From contig NZ_CAIWTY010000090.1 in the NCBI RefSeq assembly GCF_903915725.1, positions 216,302 through 280,301 of the forward strand: a stretch of DNA of 64,000 nt, written 5' to 3'. The notes under the pieces were generated by a model. The model was not told the origin of the DNA. It ran no database searches and was given only the letters and a program-made list of their open reading frames with translations. Position 1 is the first letter of the stretch; the number at the start of each line of letters is the position of its first letter. Positions 31,774 to 40,008 of the stretch are shown here, piece by piece. The position numbers were made by a program, and so were the translations under genes. This DNA comes from an uncultured Rhodopila sp. GTDB taxonomy: Bacteria; Pseudomonadota; Alphaproteobacteria; Acetobacterales; Acetobacteraceae.

Positions 31774-31825
31774 CGGTGATCTTTCTCGGGACGGGTCATC
31801 ACAAATTCCAATCGTCTATGGGTAA

Positions 31826-32254
31826 TCACATCATGCGGTGGCGCAGATTGAACAGGATGACGAGCGTGCCGCCGACCATCAGCAGGGTGATCAGGCCTGA
31901 GAACAGGATAAGCTGCAGGTCGTCGCGCGCCGATTTGCGCAGGTCGATGTGAAGAAAGAAGCGAAAATGGCCGATGATCTGAAGTAACCCCAGAGCAAAC
32001 ACGATCGCCAACGCGGTCGCGGGGGCCATCAGCCTCCATGCGACGATCGCGAAGGCGGCGCAGGTCAGCAGAACCGCGAATACGAAACCGATGATGTAGG
32101 ATCGACGTTCGCGGCGGTGTTCGGCACGTCCGGTGGCCGCCGCCCTGACGGGCGCCAGCTCGTGCGGCTCCGCCATGAGCCATACGGCGGCGGCCACGGC
32201 GGCGACGAATGCCAGCACCCACCGAAGGACGCGCGCCCGGGGTCGATCGCTCAT
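31826..32254 (-). CDS. cyoD: Cytochrome bo3 quinol oxidase subunit IV, CyoD, with extra N-terminal segment
   Basis: ATG at 32254 overlaps the cyoC stop by four bases. The product is 142 residues; the CyoD core (three membrane segments: SYIIGFVFAVLLTCAAFAIV, ALAIVFALGLLQIIGHFRFF, LQLILFSGLITLLMVGGTLV) spans the last 95. Before it are about 45 residues with a further membrane segment, RWVLAFVAAVAAAVWLMAEP, which most CyoD proteins lack (usual length about 110). Subunit IV helps assembly of the CuB site. A longer open frame upstream is cyoC read in another frame. Confidence 0.85.
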   Translation of the reverse strand: MSDRPRARVLRWVLAFVAAVAAAVWLMAEPHELAPVRAAATGRAEHRRERRSYIIGFVFAVLLTCAAFAIVAWRLMAPATALAIVFALGLLQIIGHFRFFLHIDLRKSARDDLQLILFSGLITLLMVGGTLVILFNLRHRMM

Positions 32255-32877
32255 CGGATCAGCCCCTGCAAATAGACAACCGAGAAGATCGCGACCCAGA
32301 TGATATCGAGGAAATGCCAGAACAGGCCGAGGCGAAGCACGTTGATCTTGACTCGGGCGTCGGTGCCGAACACCGCGATCTGCACCATCATCACGATGAT
32401 CCAAACGCAGCCGGCAAACACGTGCAGGCCGTGCGTCGAGACCAACGCGAAGAACGCCGACAAAAACCCGCTGCGGCTCGGCGTTGCGCCGTCGGACAGC
32501 ATCGTGGCGAAGTCGTGCAGCTCCATGCCCAGAAAGCCCGCACCCAGCAGCAGCGTCGTCGGCAACCAGACCTGCAACAGGCGCGGTTGGCTGCCGTGCT
32601 TCATGGCAAGCGACGCCAGGCCGAAGGTGAAGCTGCTGGTCAGCAGCAGCAGCGTCTCGATGAAGGCGCTGGACAGCTTGAACTCGGCGGCGGGCCCGGG
32701 GCCGCCGGCAGTGCCGGACAGCAGCACGCCGTAATTCGCGAACAGCAGCGCGAACAGCACGGCGTCGGTCATCAGGAAGACCCAGAACCCGAAGATGGCG
32801 CTGCCGGCCTCAGCATGTGTCTTCGGGTCGGTTGCGCCGAGATTAAGCCCGGCATGCAGGACTTCGTTCGCGCTCAC
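32251..32877 (-). CDS. cyoC: Cytochrome bo3 quinol oxidase subunit III
   Basis: GTG at 32877 overlaps the cyoB stop (GTGA) and gives about 208 residues. Five membrane segments are visible, and the conserved pieces are AIFGFWVFLMTDAVLFALLF, GFLGMELHDFATML and STHGLHVFAGCVWIIVMMVQ, the usual COX3/CyoC marks, plus FWHFLDIIWVAIFSVVYLQG near the end. No ATG is available nearby, so the GTG start is supported by overlap and by the alignment of the first residues. It is part of the cyoABCD terminal oxidase in the inner membrane. Confidence 0.92.
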   Translation of the reverse strand: MSANEVLHAGLNLGATDPKTHAEAGSAIFGFWVFLMTDAVLFALLFANYGVLLSGTAGGPGPAAEFKLSSAFIETLLLLTSSFTFGLASLAMKHGSQPRLLQVWLPTTLLLGAGFLGMELHDFATMLSDGATPSRSGFLSAFFALVSTHGLHVFAGCVWIIVMMVQIAVFGTDARVKINVLRLGLFWHFLDIIWVAIFSVVYLQGLIR

Positions 32878-34937
32878 GCGACGGACTCCGCCAGGCCCTT
32901 GTTGGCCGGAGTCGTTTCCAGTTCGCGCGGCACGGCGCGGACGTTGGCGACGTGGTTCAGCCAGCGCGCTTCGGTTCGGGCAACCTCGGCGGCGGGGATA
33001 ACCTTGTAGATGTCGCGCACGAAGCTGCGCACGATCACCGTGCCCCAGATCAGGATCAGGCCGAGGATCGACATCCACCAGATATGCCAGACCAGGCCGA
33101 AGGCGCAGGCGGCCCCGGAGATGCCGATGACGACGCCGGCCGCGCTGTTTTTCGGCATCTCGATGTCCTGGTAGGTTTGGGGCGGATGGTAGGCTTGGCC
33201 ATGCTCTTTCTGTCCGGCAAAGGTGTCGCGGCTGGTCACGGTGGGGATCACGGCGAAATTGTATTCCGGCGGAGGCGCCGAAACCGACCACTCCAGCCCC
33301 CGGCCGTCCCAGGGGTCGCCGGCGAAGACCCGGTTACTGTCTCGCTGTTTGATGCTGACCCGGAGCTGAATGAACAGGCTGACGAGCCCCGCCAAAAGTA
33401 TGAATGCGCCGACCATCGCGATCAGCAGCCAGGGCCGATAGGCGGTGTCAAAGACTTCCTGCGAGCGGCGGGGCATGCCCTCGGCGCCCAGGACATACAG
33501 CGGCATGAAGGCCAGGTAGAAGCCCACAACCCAGCAGCCGAACGCGATGCGGCCCCAGGTTTCGTTCAGCCGGAAACCGAAGGCCTTGGGGAACCAGTAT
33601 TGATAGCCCGCGATCATCCCATAGAGCAGGCCGGGGATCAGCATGTTGTGGAAATGCGCGACAAGAAACACAGTGTTGTGCACCATGTAGTCAAGCGGCG
33701 GTGTCGCAAGAATAATCCCGGTCATGCCGCCGATGACAAAGGAGACGATGAACGCCAGGGAGAACAACATCGGCGGGGTGAACCTGACGCGTCCCCGGCA
33801 CATCGTCAGCAGCCAATCATACACCTTGACTCCGGTCGGCACTCCGATCGTCATCGTGGCGATGCCGAACGCAGCATTGATGTTGGCACTTTGCCCCATG
33901 GTAAAGAAGTGGTGCAGCCACACGGTGAAGGACAGCACGGCAATAGCCATCGTTGCGCAGACCAGCGAGGTGTATCCGTATAGCCGTTTCGAAGAGAACG
34001 CGGGTATGACTTCCGAATAGACGCCGAAGGCCGGCAGGATCAGGATATAAACCTCTGGATGGCCGAACAGCCAGAACAGGTTGGCGTAGTTCATCATATT
34101 GCCGCCCATTCCGTTGGTGAAGAAATGCATGCCGAGGTAGCGATCCAGCGCGAGCAGCGTGGTTGCCACGGTCAGCGGCGGCATGGCGAAGATCATCAGA
34201 ATGCTGGTGCAAAGCGATGTCCAACAGAACAGCGGCATCCGCATCAGCGTCATGCCCGGCGCGCGGCCCTTATAGATCGTGGTGGCAAAGTTGAGGCCAG
34301 TCAACGTGGTTCCGATCGAGCTCAGCGACACCGCCCAGATCCAGTAATCGGGACCAACCCCGGGACTGAATTCGATACCGGTATACGGGGGATATCCACT
34401 CCAGCCGCCGGTCGAGAATTTCCCCAGAACCAGCGAGACCATCATGAGGCCCGCGCCACCGCCGGTCAGCCAGAGGCTGATCGAGTTCAACAGCGGGAAT
34501 TTCACATCCCGCGCGCCGATCTGCAACGGCATGACGTAGTTGATGAGGCCTGTCAGGAACGGCATCGCCATGAAGAAAATCATGATCGTGCCGTGTGTGC
34601 TGAATAGCTGGCCAAAATGGTCGGGGGGCAGGAAGCCCGGTGAATTTATCGCCACTGCCTGCTGCACGCGCATCAGCACAGCCTCGATCAGCGCGCGCGA
34701 CATCATTATGAATGCAATAATGATGTACATGATGCCGATACGCTTGTGATCCACGCTGGTGAACCACTCGGTCCAGAGATAGCGCCACTTTCCAAGCCAG
34801 GTGATGAGCACGAAAACCGAGATCGCGCCGACGACGACCAGGCCCGCGGCGAAAGCGGCGATCGCGCTGTAGAAGGGCAGCGCGTTGTAGGTGAGATTGC
34901 CGAGTAGCAAGTGCCAAACGCCGCGCGTCTCGGTCAT
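32874..34937 (-). CDS. cyoB: Cytochrome bo3 quinol oxidase subunit I
   Basis: 687 residues with about 15 membrane segments. The haem and CuB ligands are in place: FSTHGTIMIFFMAMPFLTGL (low-spin haem His), FWLFGHPEVYILILPAFGVY (CuB His joined to Tyr), FTVWLHHFFTMG (two CuB His) and FLVAHFHNMLIPG (haem o3 and haem b His). It reduces oxygen to water with electrons from ubiquinol and pumps protons. Its ATG overlaps the cyoA stop (ATGA), and its stop overlaps the cyoC GTG, so the whole operon is tightly coupled. Confidence 0.97.
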   Translation of the reverse strand: MTETRGVWHLLLGNLTYNALPFYSAIAAFAAGLVVVGAISVFVLITWLGKWRYLWTEWFTSVDHKRIGIMYIIIAFIMMSRALIEAVLMRVQQAVAINSPGFLPPDHFGQLFSTHGTIMIFFMAMPFLTGLINYVMPLQIGARDVKFPLLNSISLWLTGGGAGLMMVSLVLGKFSTGGWSGYPPYTGIEFSPGVGPDYWIWAVSLSSIGTTLTGLNFATTIYKGRAPGMTLMRMPLFCWTSLCTSILMIFAMPPLTVATTLLALDRYLGMHFFTNGMGGNMMNYANLFWLFGHPEVYILILPAFGVYSEVIPAFSSKRLYGYTSLVCATMAIAVLSFTVWLHHFFTMGQSANINAAFGIATMTIGVPTGVKVYDWLLTMCRGRVRFTPPMLFSLAFIVSFVIGGMTGIILATPPLDYMVHNTVFLVAHFHNMLIPGLLYGMIAGYQYWFPKAFGFRLNETWGRIAFGCWVVGFYLAFMPLYVLGAEGMPRRSQEVFDTAYRPWLLIAMVGAFILLAGLVSLFIQLRVSIKQRDSNRVFAGDPWDGRGLEWSVSAPPPEYNFAVIPTVTSRDTFAGQKEHGQAYHPPQTYQDIEMPKNSAAGVVIGISGAACAFGLVWHIWWMSILGLILIWGTVIVRSFVRDIYKVIPAAEVARTEARWLNHVANVRAVPRELETTPANKGLAESVA

Positions 34938-35794
34938 GGCGTCCTCACCGGGTGATAGTGGTCGATGATCCGCCTGAACAGGCCATCCTGCACCGCCGAA
35001 AAGTAGACTGGCTGTTTCACTGAGGATTTTTCAGCGACCTTGGCATATTCCCGGGCGTCGAGCGGCGTGTTCGATGCACGCGCCCGGGCGATCCACCGGG
35101 TGAAATCGTCCGGCGAAAGTGCAAGCGCGGTGAATTTCTGGTTCTGAAAACCCATGCCGTTGAATTGCGTGTTCTCGCCCATGAATTGCCCGGGCGAGTC
35201 CGCCATCAGGTTCAACTGCGTCGTCATGCCCGCCATGGCATAGATCTGGCCGGCGAGCTGCGGGATCAGCAGCGACTGCATGACCGTGTCGCTCGTAATG
35301 CTGATGTGCACCGGCCGATCGGCCGGAAAGGCAAGCTCGTTCAGCACGGCGATGTGCTGGTCGGGGTAGATGAACAGCCATTTCCAATCCAGCCCGACGG
35401 CCTGAACCTGCAACGGCGGAACATTCGATGCGATTGGCCGGTAGGGATCAAGCCGATGCGTATCGCGCCAGAGGATGACACCAAGGCTGATCACGATCGC
35501 GGCCGGCACGCCCCAGATCAGCACCTCGAGCGGCCAGGAGAAATCCCATTTCGGCCGATACGTCGACGCTGCGTTGCCCAAACGATAGTGCCACGCGAAC
35601 CACGGGGTCAGCATGAAAACCGGCACGACCACGATCGCCATCAGCATGACGACAATGACGAACAAATGGGCATCCGCCGCCGCGACCGGACCGCGCGGCG
35701 CGAAAAATCCCCTATCGGCGGAATGACAGCCGGCCAGGGGAAAGGCGAGCAGAAGCCCCGCCAACGGCCAGCGGCGGCGCGGCGGGGCCGTCAT
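34934..35794 (-). CDS. cyoA: Cytochrome bo3 quinol oxidase subunit II, lipoprotein
   Basis: 286 residues. The lipobox LAFPLAGC marks lipid attachment. Two membrane segments (FVIVVMLMAIVVVPVFMLTP; VLIWGVPAAIVISLGVILW) precede the periplasmic cupredoxin domain with GLDWKWLFIYPDQHIAVLNE, VHISITSDTVMQSLLIPQLA and GQIYAMAGMTTQLNLMADSP. As in other quinol oxidases the CuA cysteines are absent. It is the first gene of cyoABCD; no cyoE or SURF1 gene follows in the window. Confidence 0.95.
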   Translation of the reverse strand: MTAPPRRRWPLAGLLLAFPLAGCHSADRGFFAPRGPVAAADAHLFVIVVMLMAIVVVPVFMLTPWFAWHYRLGNAASTYRPKWDFSWPLEVLIWGVPAAIVISLGVILWRDTHRLDPYRPIASNVPPLQVQAVGLDWKWLFIYPDQHIAVLNELAFPADRPVHISITSDTVMQSLLIPQLAGQIYAMAGMTTQLNLMADSPGQFMGENTQFNGMGFQNQKFTALALSPDDFTRWIARARASNTPLDAREYAKVAEKSSVKQPVYFSAVQDGLFRRIIDHYHPVRTP

Positions 35795-35825
35795 GCGTAA
35801 CGCGGAAGAAACGGCCGCACGGGCG

Positions 35826-36818
35826 TTACACCTTCAGCCACCTGGCCAACCGCTGCAGCCCGAAGACCGCGCCGATCCCAATTGCCGCCCACATCGCGTT
35901 GCGGTGCCGGCTGGTGAACACTTCCCAGCTATGATCACGGGCCTGATCGTCGAAGCGCCCGTGCGCGGCAAACGCGCCCGGGACGGGATGAAACAGATTA
36001 TCCGGCGCGCCGGCCGGCGCCACCTCCTTGGTCAACTGCCCGCTGTAGCCCGCGCTGGCCAGATAGCGATCGATCAGGCCGGGAGCGATCCGATTTGCCA
36101 GGATCGCCTTGACAGTGGGAAAGCCGATCCAGGTTTGCCGGCGCGGATGGAAGGCGGCGAAGTAGATGGCGCGCGCAGGAATTTCCGGTTGGAAAATCGG
36201 CGGGACCGGTTGCGCCCGATGGCCGGTCTTGTTCCGTGCCCAGTTGAACTGCGGCGTATTGACCGCGGGCAGGTCCACCATGCTGATGTCGATGTTCAGC
36301 TTGTCGTGCAGAATCTCGGAACGGAGTGAATCGGTGAACCCGCGGATCGCGAACTTGGCTCCGCAGTAGACTGACTGAAGCGGCACGGAGCGATACGCCA
36401 AAGCCGAACCCACGTTGACAATAGAACCGCGGTTGCGCGGTGTCATCCGGCGCAGCGCGGCCATCATGCCGTGTACTTGACCTAGGTATGTGACCGCTGT
36501 GCCGCGCTCGACTTCGGCGGCGGTGAGCTTGGAGACCGGAGAAAACACGGTCGCCATTGCCACATTGACCCAGATGTCTATCGGACCGAGTTCCTCCTCG
36601 ACGCGCGTCGCGGCAGCCTCCACCGCTTCCGCATCGGCCACGTCGGTCGGCACTGCGAGTGCGCGCACGCCGAAACGCCGCGCTTCTCTTGCCGCGTCTT
36701 CAAGCCGTTCAGGATCGCGCGACAACAGGCCCACATCGCAACCGTTGCTGGCGAACTCGGTGACGGTTGCGCGACCCACGCCCGCGCCGGCTCCCGTGAT
36801 AACCGCGATTTTTCTCAT
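35826..36818 (-). CDS. Short-chain dehydrogenase/reductase
   Basis: ATG at 36818 with AGAGG seven bases before it gives about 330 residues; an upstream ATG-like frame to 36851 is less likely. The cofactor site is ITGAGAGVGRATVTEFASNG, the active site SALAYRSVPLQSVYCGAKFA (Ser, Tyr-x-x-x-Lys), with NVGSALAY. The tail is longer than in plain SDRs (about 80 residues after the core), with a membrane-like end AIGIGAVFGLQRLARWL. It could reduce a ketone or a sugar derivative with NADP. The gene is 32 bases before cyoA on the same strand; co-transcription with cyo is possible. Confidence 0.85.
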   Translation of the reverse strand: MRKIAVITGAGAGVGRATVTEFASNGCDVGLLSRDPERLEDAAREARRFGVRALAVPTDVADAEAVEAAATRVEEELGPIDIWVNVAMATVFSPVSKLTAAEVERGTAVTYLGQVHGMMAALRRMTPRNRGSIVNVGSALAYRSVPLQSVYCGAKFAIRGFTDSLRSEILHDKLNIDISMVDLPAVNTPQFNWARNKTGHRAQPVPPIFQPEIPARAIYFAAFHPRRQTWIGFPTVKAILANRIAPGLIDRYLASAGYSGQLTKEVAPAGAPDNLFHPVPGAFAAHGRFDDQARDHSWEVFTSRHRNAMWAAIGIGAVFGLQRLARWLKV

Positions 36819-37284
36819 CAGGAACCTCTCGATCTGCGAGCCGACAACCACGTTTCGGCCGATGCGTTTTCGGGTGAGCGGAATTTCATCGGCATCCTGT
36901 TACATGGACAATCGAAGCGACCCCGGGGTCTTTTCTCGCCGGCCTTCCGAAGTTTCGAGCGGACCCGTTCGCTGAAGTGATCGCGTCGGCGGCCACGCGG
37001 GCGATGGTCAGCGGTTGCTGCCCATGAAATGCGGCGTCCACTCCGCGGTCGCCGGGAAGATTGTCCCGAACCCCGCGGCGGCACCGATAAGTTGGCCGAT
37101 GCCGGTGTTCCAGGACCAGATCTGCTTGGCAGCGGGAGTTCTTGGCAGGGAAAAGCATCAGCGCCGCACTGCGCTTTCCACCCGGAACCCGGTCCATGCC
37201 AGGTCGCCAGCCGCAAACGTCTTCCGATCAGAAAGCCTGCCACCGTAGCGGTCTCTTGGCAAAAAGGCCGGCTGCTGAATAGGA
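36819..37284. other. Non-coding stretch with a decayed frame
   Basis: About 465 bases between the dehydrogenase and the ISL3 scrap have no gene I can support. On the minus strand, ending at TGA 37008-37010, a frame reads KQIWSWNTGIGQLIGAAAGF then GTIFPATAEWTPHFMGSNR, which looks like the end of a membrane protein; a stop cuts it upstream at about 37162, and a nearby run of T and C allows a frameshift to a longer frame. It is probably the tail of a decayed gene. Nothing else is seen. Confidence 0.4.
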
Positions 37285-37811
37285 CGGTAGGTCAGCGGGG
37301 TGGTCAGAAGACCTCTGCAATACGTTGATGAACAAAAGGGCCAGCGCCTGCTGCGCGGAACGCGGTATATCTGGCTGCGCAACCCTGACAACCTGTCGGA
37401 GCGGCAGCGGGATGCGCTGGACAGCCTGCCGACGCGGCATCTGAAGACTGCGCGGGCGTATCGGATACGCCTTGCCTTTCAGGAACTTTACGGGCAGGAC
37501 ACGCCTGAGCAGGCGGCTTTATTCCTGAAGCGCTGGTATTTTTGGGCTACTCGCAGCCGCCTGCCGCCGATGCTCGCCGCCGCATACACCGTCAAGCGCC
37601 ATTGGGACGGTATTCTGCGCTGGTTCAACAGCAAGATCGCCAACAGCCTGATCGAGGGCATCAACAGCCTGGTGCAGGCCGCAAAGGCCAAGGCGCGCGG
37701 CTATCGGTCAATCCGGAACCTCAAGGCCATAGTCTATCTGGTGGCCGGAAAGCTCGACCTCAAACTGCCCGCATGAGGAACGTTTCTACCCACCCCAAAC
37801 AGCGAAGAACC
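37285..37811 (+). mobile_element. ISL3-family insertion sequence, right part with transposase end
   Basis: Bases 37300-37776 encode the last 158 residues of an ISL3-type transposase: EQKGQRLLRGTRYIWLRNPD, then RAYRIRLAFQELYGQDTPEQ, HWDGILRWFNSKIANSLIEG and INSLVQAAKAKARGYRSIRN. The right end is intact: at 37784-37811 tctaccc-acc-ccaaacagcg aagaacc matches the usual ISL3 terminal repeat. The left part is lost. The element entered ssuD, whose remaining front part lies at 37811-37987. Confidence 0.8.
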
Positions 37812-37987
37812 TATTTTCTGGGTATGGAGAAATAGCCGAGTTCGCCGGCCGCCCGGGCGATCTGGCTGAGATACCCCAACGTGACGTGCCGCGCGCCGAT
37901 TTCCGTGCCAAGGTAGCGGCCGTCGCCGTGGGTCGGCATGAACCACAGGATATCGGCGGCTTCCGCGGGGGGCGGGCTATCGGTCAT
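37811..37987 (-). pseudogene. Alkanesulfonate monooxygenase SsuD, N-terminal piece cut by an ISL3 element
   Basis: ATG at 37987, behind AGGAG, starts a frame with [20 protein letters not shown], then [20 protein letters not shown], ending at the junction with the IS in a chance stop TAG. These are the first 55 or so residues of SsuD, the FMNH2-dependent enzyme that releases sulfite from alkanesulfonates (full length about 380). The remaining part, the FMN site, is missing. A good promoter lies upstream. It shows that this strain lost the ability to use sulfonates through this gene. Confidence 0.85.
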
Positions 37988-38013
37988 GCAGGGCTCCTGC
38001 CGGGTGATATTTG

Positions 38014-38041
38014 TTTATACACCAGAGTGCGACAGGTGCAA
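38014..38041 (-). promoter_or_regulatory. Promoter for the ssuD remnant
   Basis: On the minus strand TTGCAC (38036-38041) and TATAAA (38014-38019) are 16 bases apart, close to the sigma70 consensus. The ribosome binding site of the ssuD piece follows about 25 bases later. It sits back to back with the flavoprotein gene at 38088. Confidence 0.55.
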
Positions 38042-38087
38042 CTTAACCTACGAACAACGATAGTGGGAAGCACGGTATGAGCATTTC

Positions 38088-39485
38088 ATGACGACGATCG
38101 CCATTATCGGCGCCGGGTTCAGCGGCACCCTGTTGTCACTGCACCTGCTGCGCCATTGCCCGGCGCATACCCGTCTGGTTCTGATCGAGCGCAACAGCCA
38201 GTTCGGCCGCGGCCTCGCCTACGCCACCCCCAATGCCAATCATATTCTCAACGTGCCCGCCGCGCGCATGAGCGCGTTTCACGATCGTCCCGCCGATTTC
38301 CTCGACTGGCTGAAGCGGCAGCCGGAGGGGGCCTGCGGCGGCGCACCGCCCGGCCCGCAGACCTTCGCGCCGCGCCACCTGTTCGGCGCCTATGTGCGCG
38401 CGCTGCTGAACGAGGAAATCAAGCGCAGCGGGCGGGACAGGCTGGAGCTGGTCAAGGGTGACGTTCTGGAGTTGGACCGGTCTGGCCAACCGATGCTGCT
38501 GACGTTGGACCGCGAGCGGACGGTGCAGGCCGACATGGCGGTGCTCGCCATCGGCAATTTCCCCCCCGAGCCGATGCCTGTTGCCAACGCGGGATTTTAC
38601 GACACGCCGTATTATCGCGCGGATCCCTGGGGGCCGGATGCCTTGGCGGATCTGGACGCGGATGCCGGGGTGCTGCTGATCGGGACCGGGCTGACCACGA
38701 TGGACGCGGTCATTTCGCTATTAGATCAAGGACATCGCGGGCCAATCTACGCATTGTCGCGGCGGGGGTTGTTGCCGCGCCGGCATGCGGGAGCGCCGGT
38801 GCCGGCGCCGGAGCATGAACCGTACCCGACCGCGGTGAACGCCCTGACGCGGTTTCTGCGCACCGAAACGGATCGGGCGGCGGCTCAGGGCAGCGGATGG
38901 CAACCGGTGATCGATAAGCTTCGGCCGTTCACCGTGGATGTCTGGCAGGCGATGCCGTTACAGGACCGCAAGCGGTTTCTGCGGCATCTGCGGCCCTGGT
39001 GGGACGTGCACCGGCACCGCATGGCCGCTCCGGTGGCGGACCGGATCGACGCCGCACGCACCAGCGGACAGTTCCGCGTGCTGGTCGGGCGGGTGAACGA
39101 TTATGCGGTCAAGGACGGCCAGGTGGAGGTGTCGTACCGGCCGCGTCAGCAGAACGGTCCGGCGACCATCACGGTGTCCCGGGTGGTCAATTGCGCCGGC
39201 CCGGGGGCGGATTTCGATCGAATCCAGGAGCCGTTGATCCGGGACCTGTTGCGGGACGGCGTGGTGCGGCCCGATCCGTTGCGGCTCGGGCTGGAGGTTA
39301 CCGGGAACTGCGCGCTGCTGAATCGCCAGGGCGCGATTTCCCGGCGGCTGTTCGCGGTCGGGCCGGTGACGAAGGGGACGTTCTGGGAGATGACGGCGGT
39401 GCCGGATATTCGCCGCCAGACGGAGAAGCTGGCGGAATATCTCGCGGGATTGGTGAAAGCCGCACCGCCGCGGCCGATCGCGTGA
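38088..39485 (+). CDS. FAD/NAD(P)-binding flavoprotein (HI0933/ornithine-monooxygenase-like class)
   Basis: 465 residues. The front TIAIIGAGFSGTLLSLHLLR is a Rossmann motif for FAD; FGRGLAYATPNANHILNVPA continues it and is a mark of this family (FAD-NAD(P)-binding, PF13454-like). A second dinucleotide motif is GVLLIGTGLTTMDAVISLLD, followed by PIYALSRRGLLPRRHAGAPV. The middle part VVNCAGPGADFDRIQEPLI and the end GPVTKGTFWEMTAVPDIRRQ complete the fold. Proteins like this often lie near sulfonate or taurine uptake genes and may act as oxidases or reductases, with unknown substrate. It diverges from the ssuD remnant with a 100-base gap. Confidence 0.75.
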   Translation: MTTIAIIGAGFSGTLLSLHLLRHCPAHTRLVLIERNSQFGRGLAYATPNANHILNVPAARMSAFHDRPADFLDWLKRQPEGACGGAPPGPQTFAPRHLFGAYVRALLNEEIKRSGRDRLELVKGDVLELDRSGQPMLLTLDRERTVQADMAVLAIGNFPPEPMPVANAGFYDTPYYRADPWGPDALADLDADAGVLLIGTGLTTMDAVISLLDQGHRGPIYALSRRGLLPRRHAGAPVPAPEHEPYPTAVNALTRFLRTETDRAAAQGSGWQPVIDKLRPFTVDVWQAMPLQDRKRFLRHLRPWWDVHRHRMAAPVADRIDAARTSGQFRVLVGRVNDYAVKDGQVEVSYRPRQQNGPATITVSRVVNCAGPGADFDRIQEPLIRDLLRDGVVRPDPLRLGLEVTGNCALLNRQGAISRRLFAVGPVTKGTFWEMTAVPDIRRQTEKLAEYLAGLVKAAPPRPIA

Positions 39486-39574
39486 GCGCGCGGGCCGGTC
39501 GTTCTACGTGGGCAGTAAGTATTTCGGGCGCCCGTATTCCCACCGGCCGGTGAAACGCGGTATGACGTTGGCCC

Positions 39575-39949
39575 ATGTCGAACCGCCGGTTCCACCTGCT
39601 CGGACTGTTCGCGGTGCTGCTGGCGCTGATGGCGCAGCTTGGCGCGGGCGCGACGGTGCCGCGACTCGATCCATTCGCACTGTTAGCCGGCGCGGAGACA
39701 CTCTGCCACGTAGACGATGACCAAAGCGGCCCGCCCTCACAGTCCCCGGGCCATCCCGCGGACTGCCTGGTGTGCCCGCTCTGCGCCGCCTTCCACGCAC
39801 CCGCCGCGCCGCTGATCGCCAGCGCGCCCGCACTGACACCGCCAGACCTCCGCACGGAACGCCGAGCCGAACTGCCGCCGCCGTCCACCGCGCCCCCCGC
39901 GGCGCAGCGTCCGCCGAGCCAGCCTCGGGCGCCACCTTTCTACTCCTGA
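39575..39949 (+). CDS. DUF2946-like small secreted Cys protein, first gene of copper operon
   Basis: ATG at 39575 gives 124 residues. There is a membrane or signal segment (LLGLFAVLLALMAQLGAGAT), then a CLVCPLCAAFHAP motif (C-x-x-C-x-x-C-x-x-x-H), then a proline-rich tail (PPPSTAPPAAQRPPSQPRAP). This is the DUF2946 layout: small proteins found before copper or TonB-linked genes; the C-P-x-C type motif could bind copper. It is the first gene of the run that ends with Sco1 and is 59 bases before the next. Confidence 0.6.
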   Translation: MSNRRFHLLGLFAVLLALMAQLGAGATVPRLDPFALLAGAETLCHVDDDQSGPPSQSPGHPADCLVCPLCAAFHAPAAPLIASAPALTPPDLRTERRAELPPPSTAPPAAQRPPSQPRAPPFYS

Positions 39950-40008
39950 CCCCAGCCATCCGGCTCGCCTCCCGGCGCGCCGGTTTTTGTCTGTTCCAGG
40001 AGTATCCC

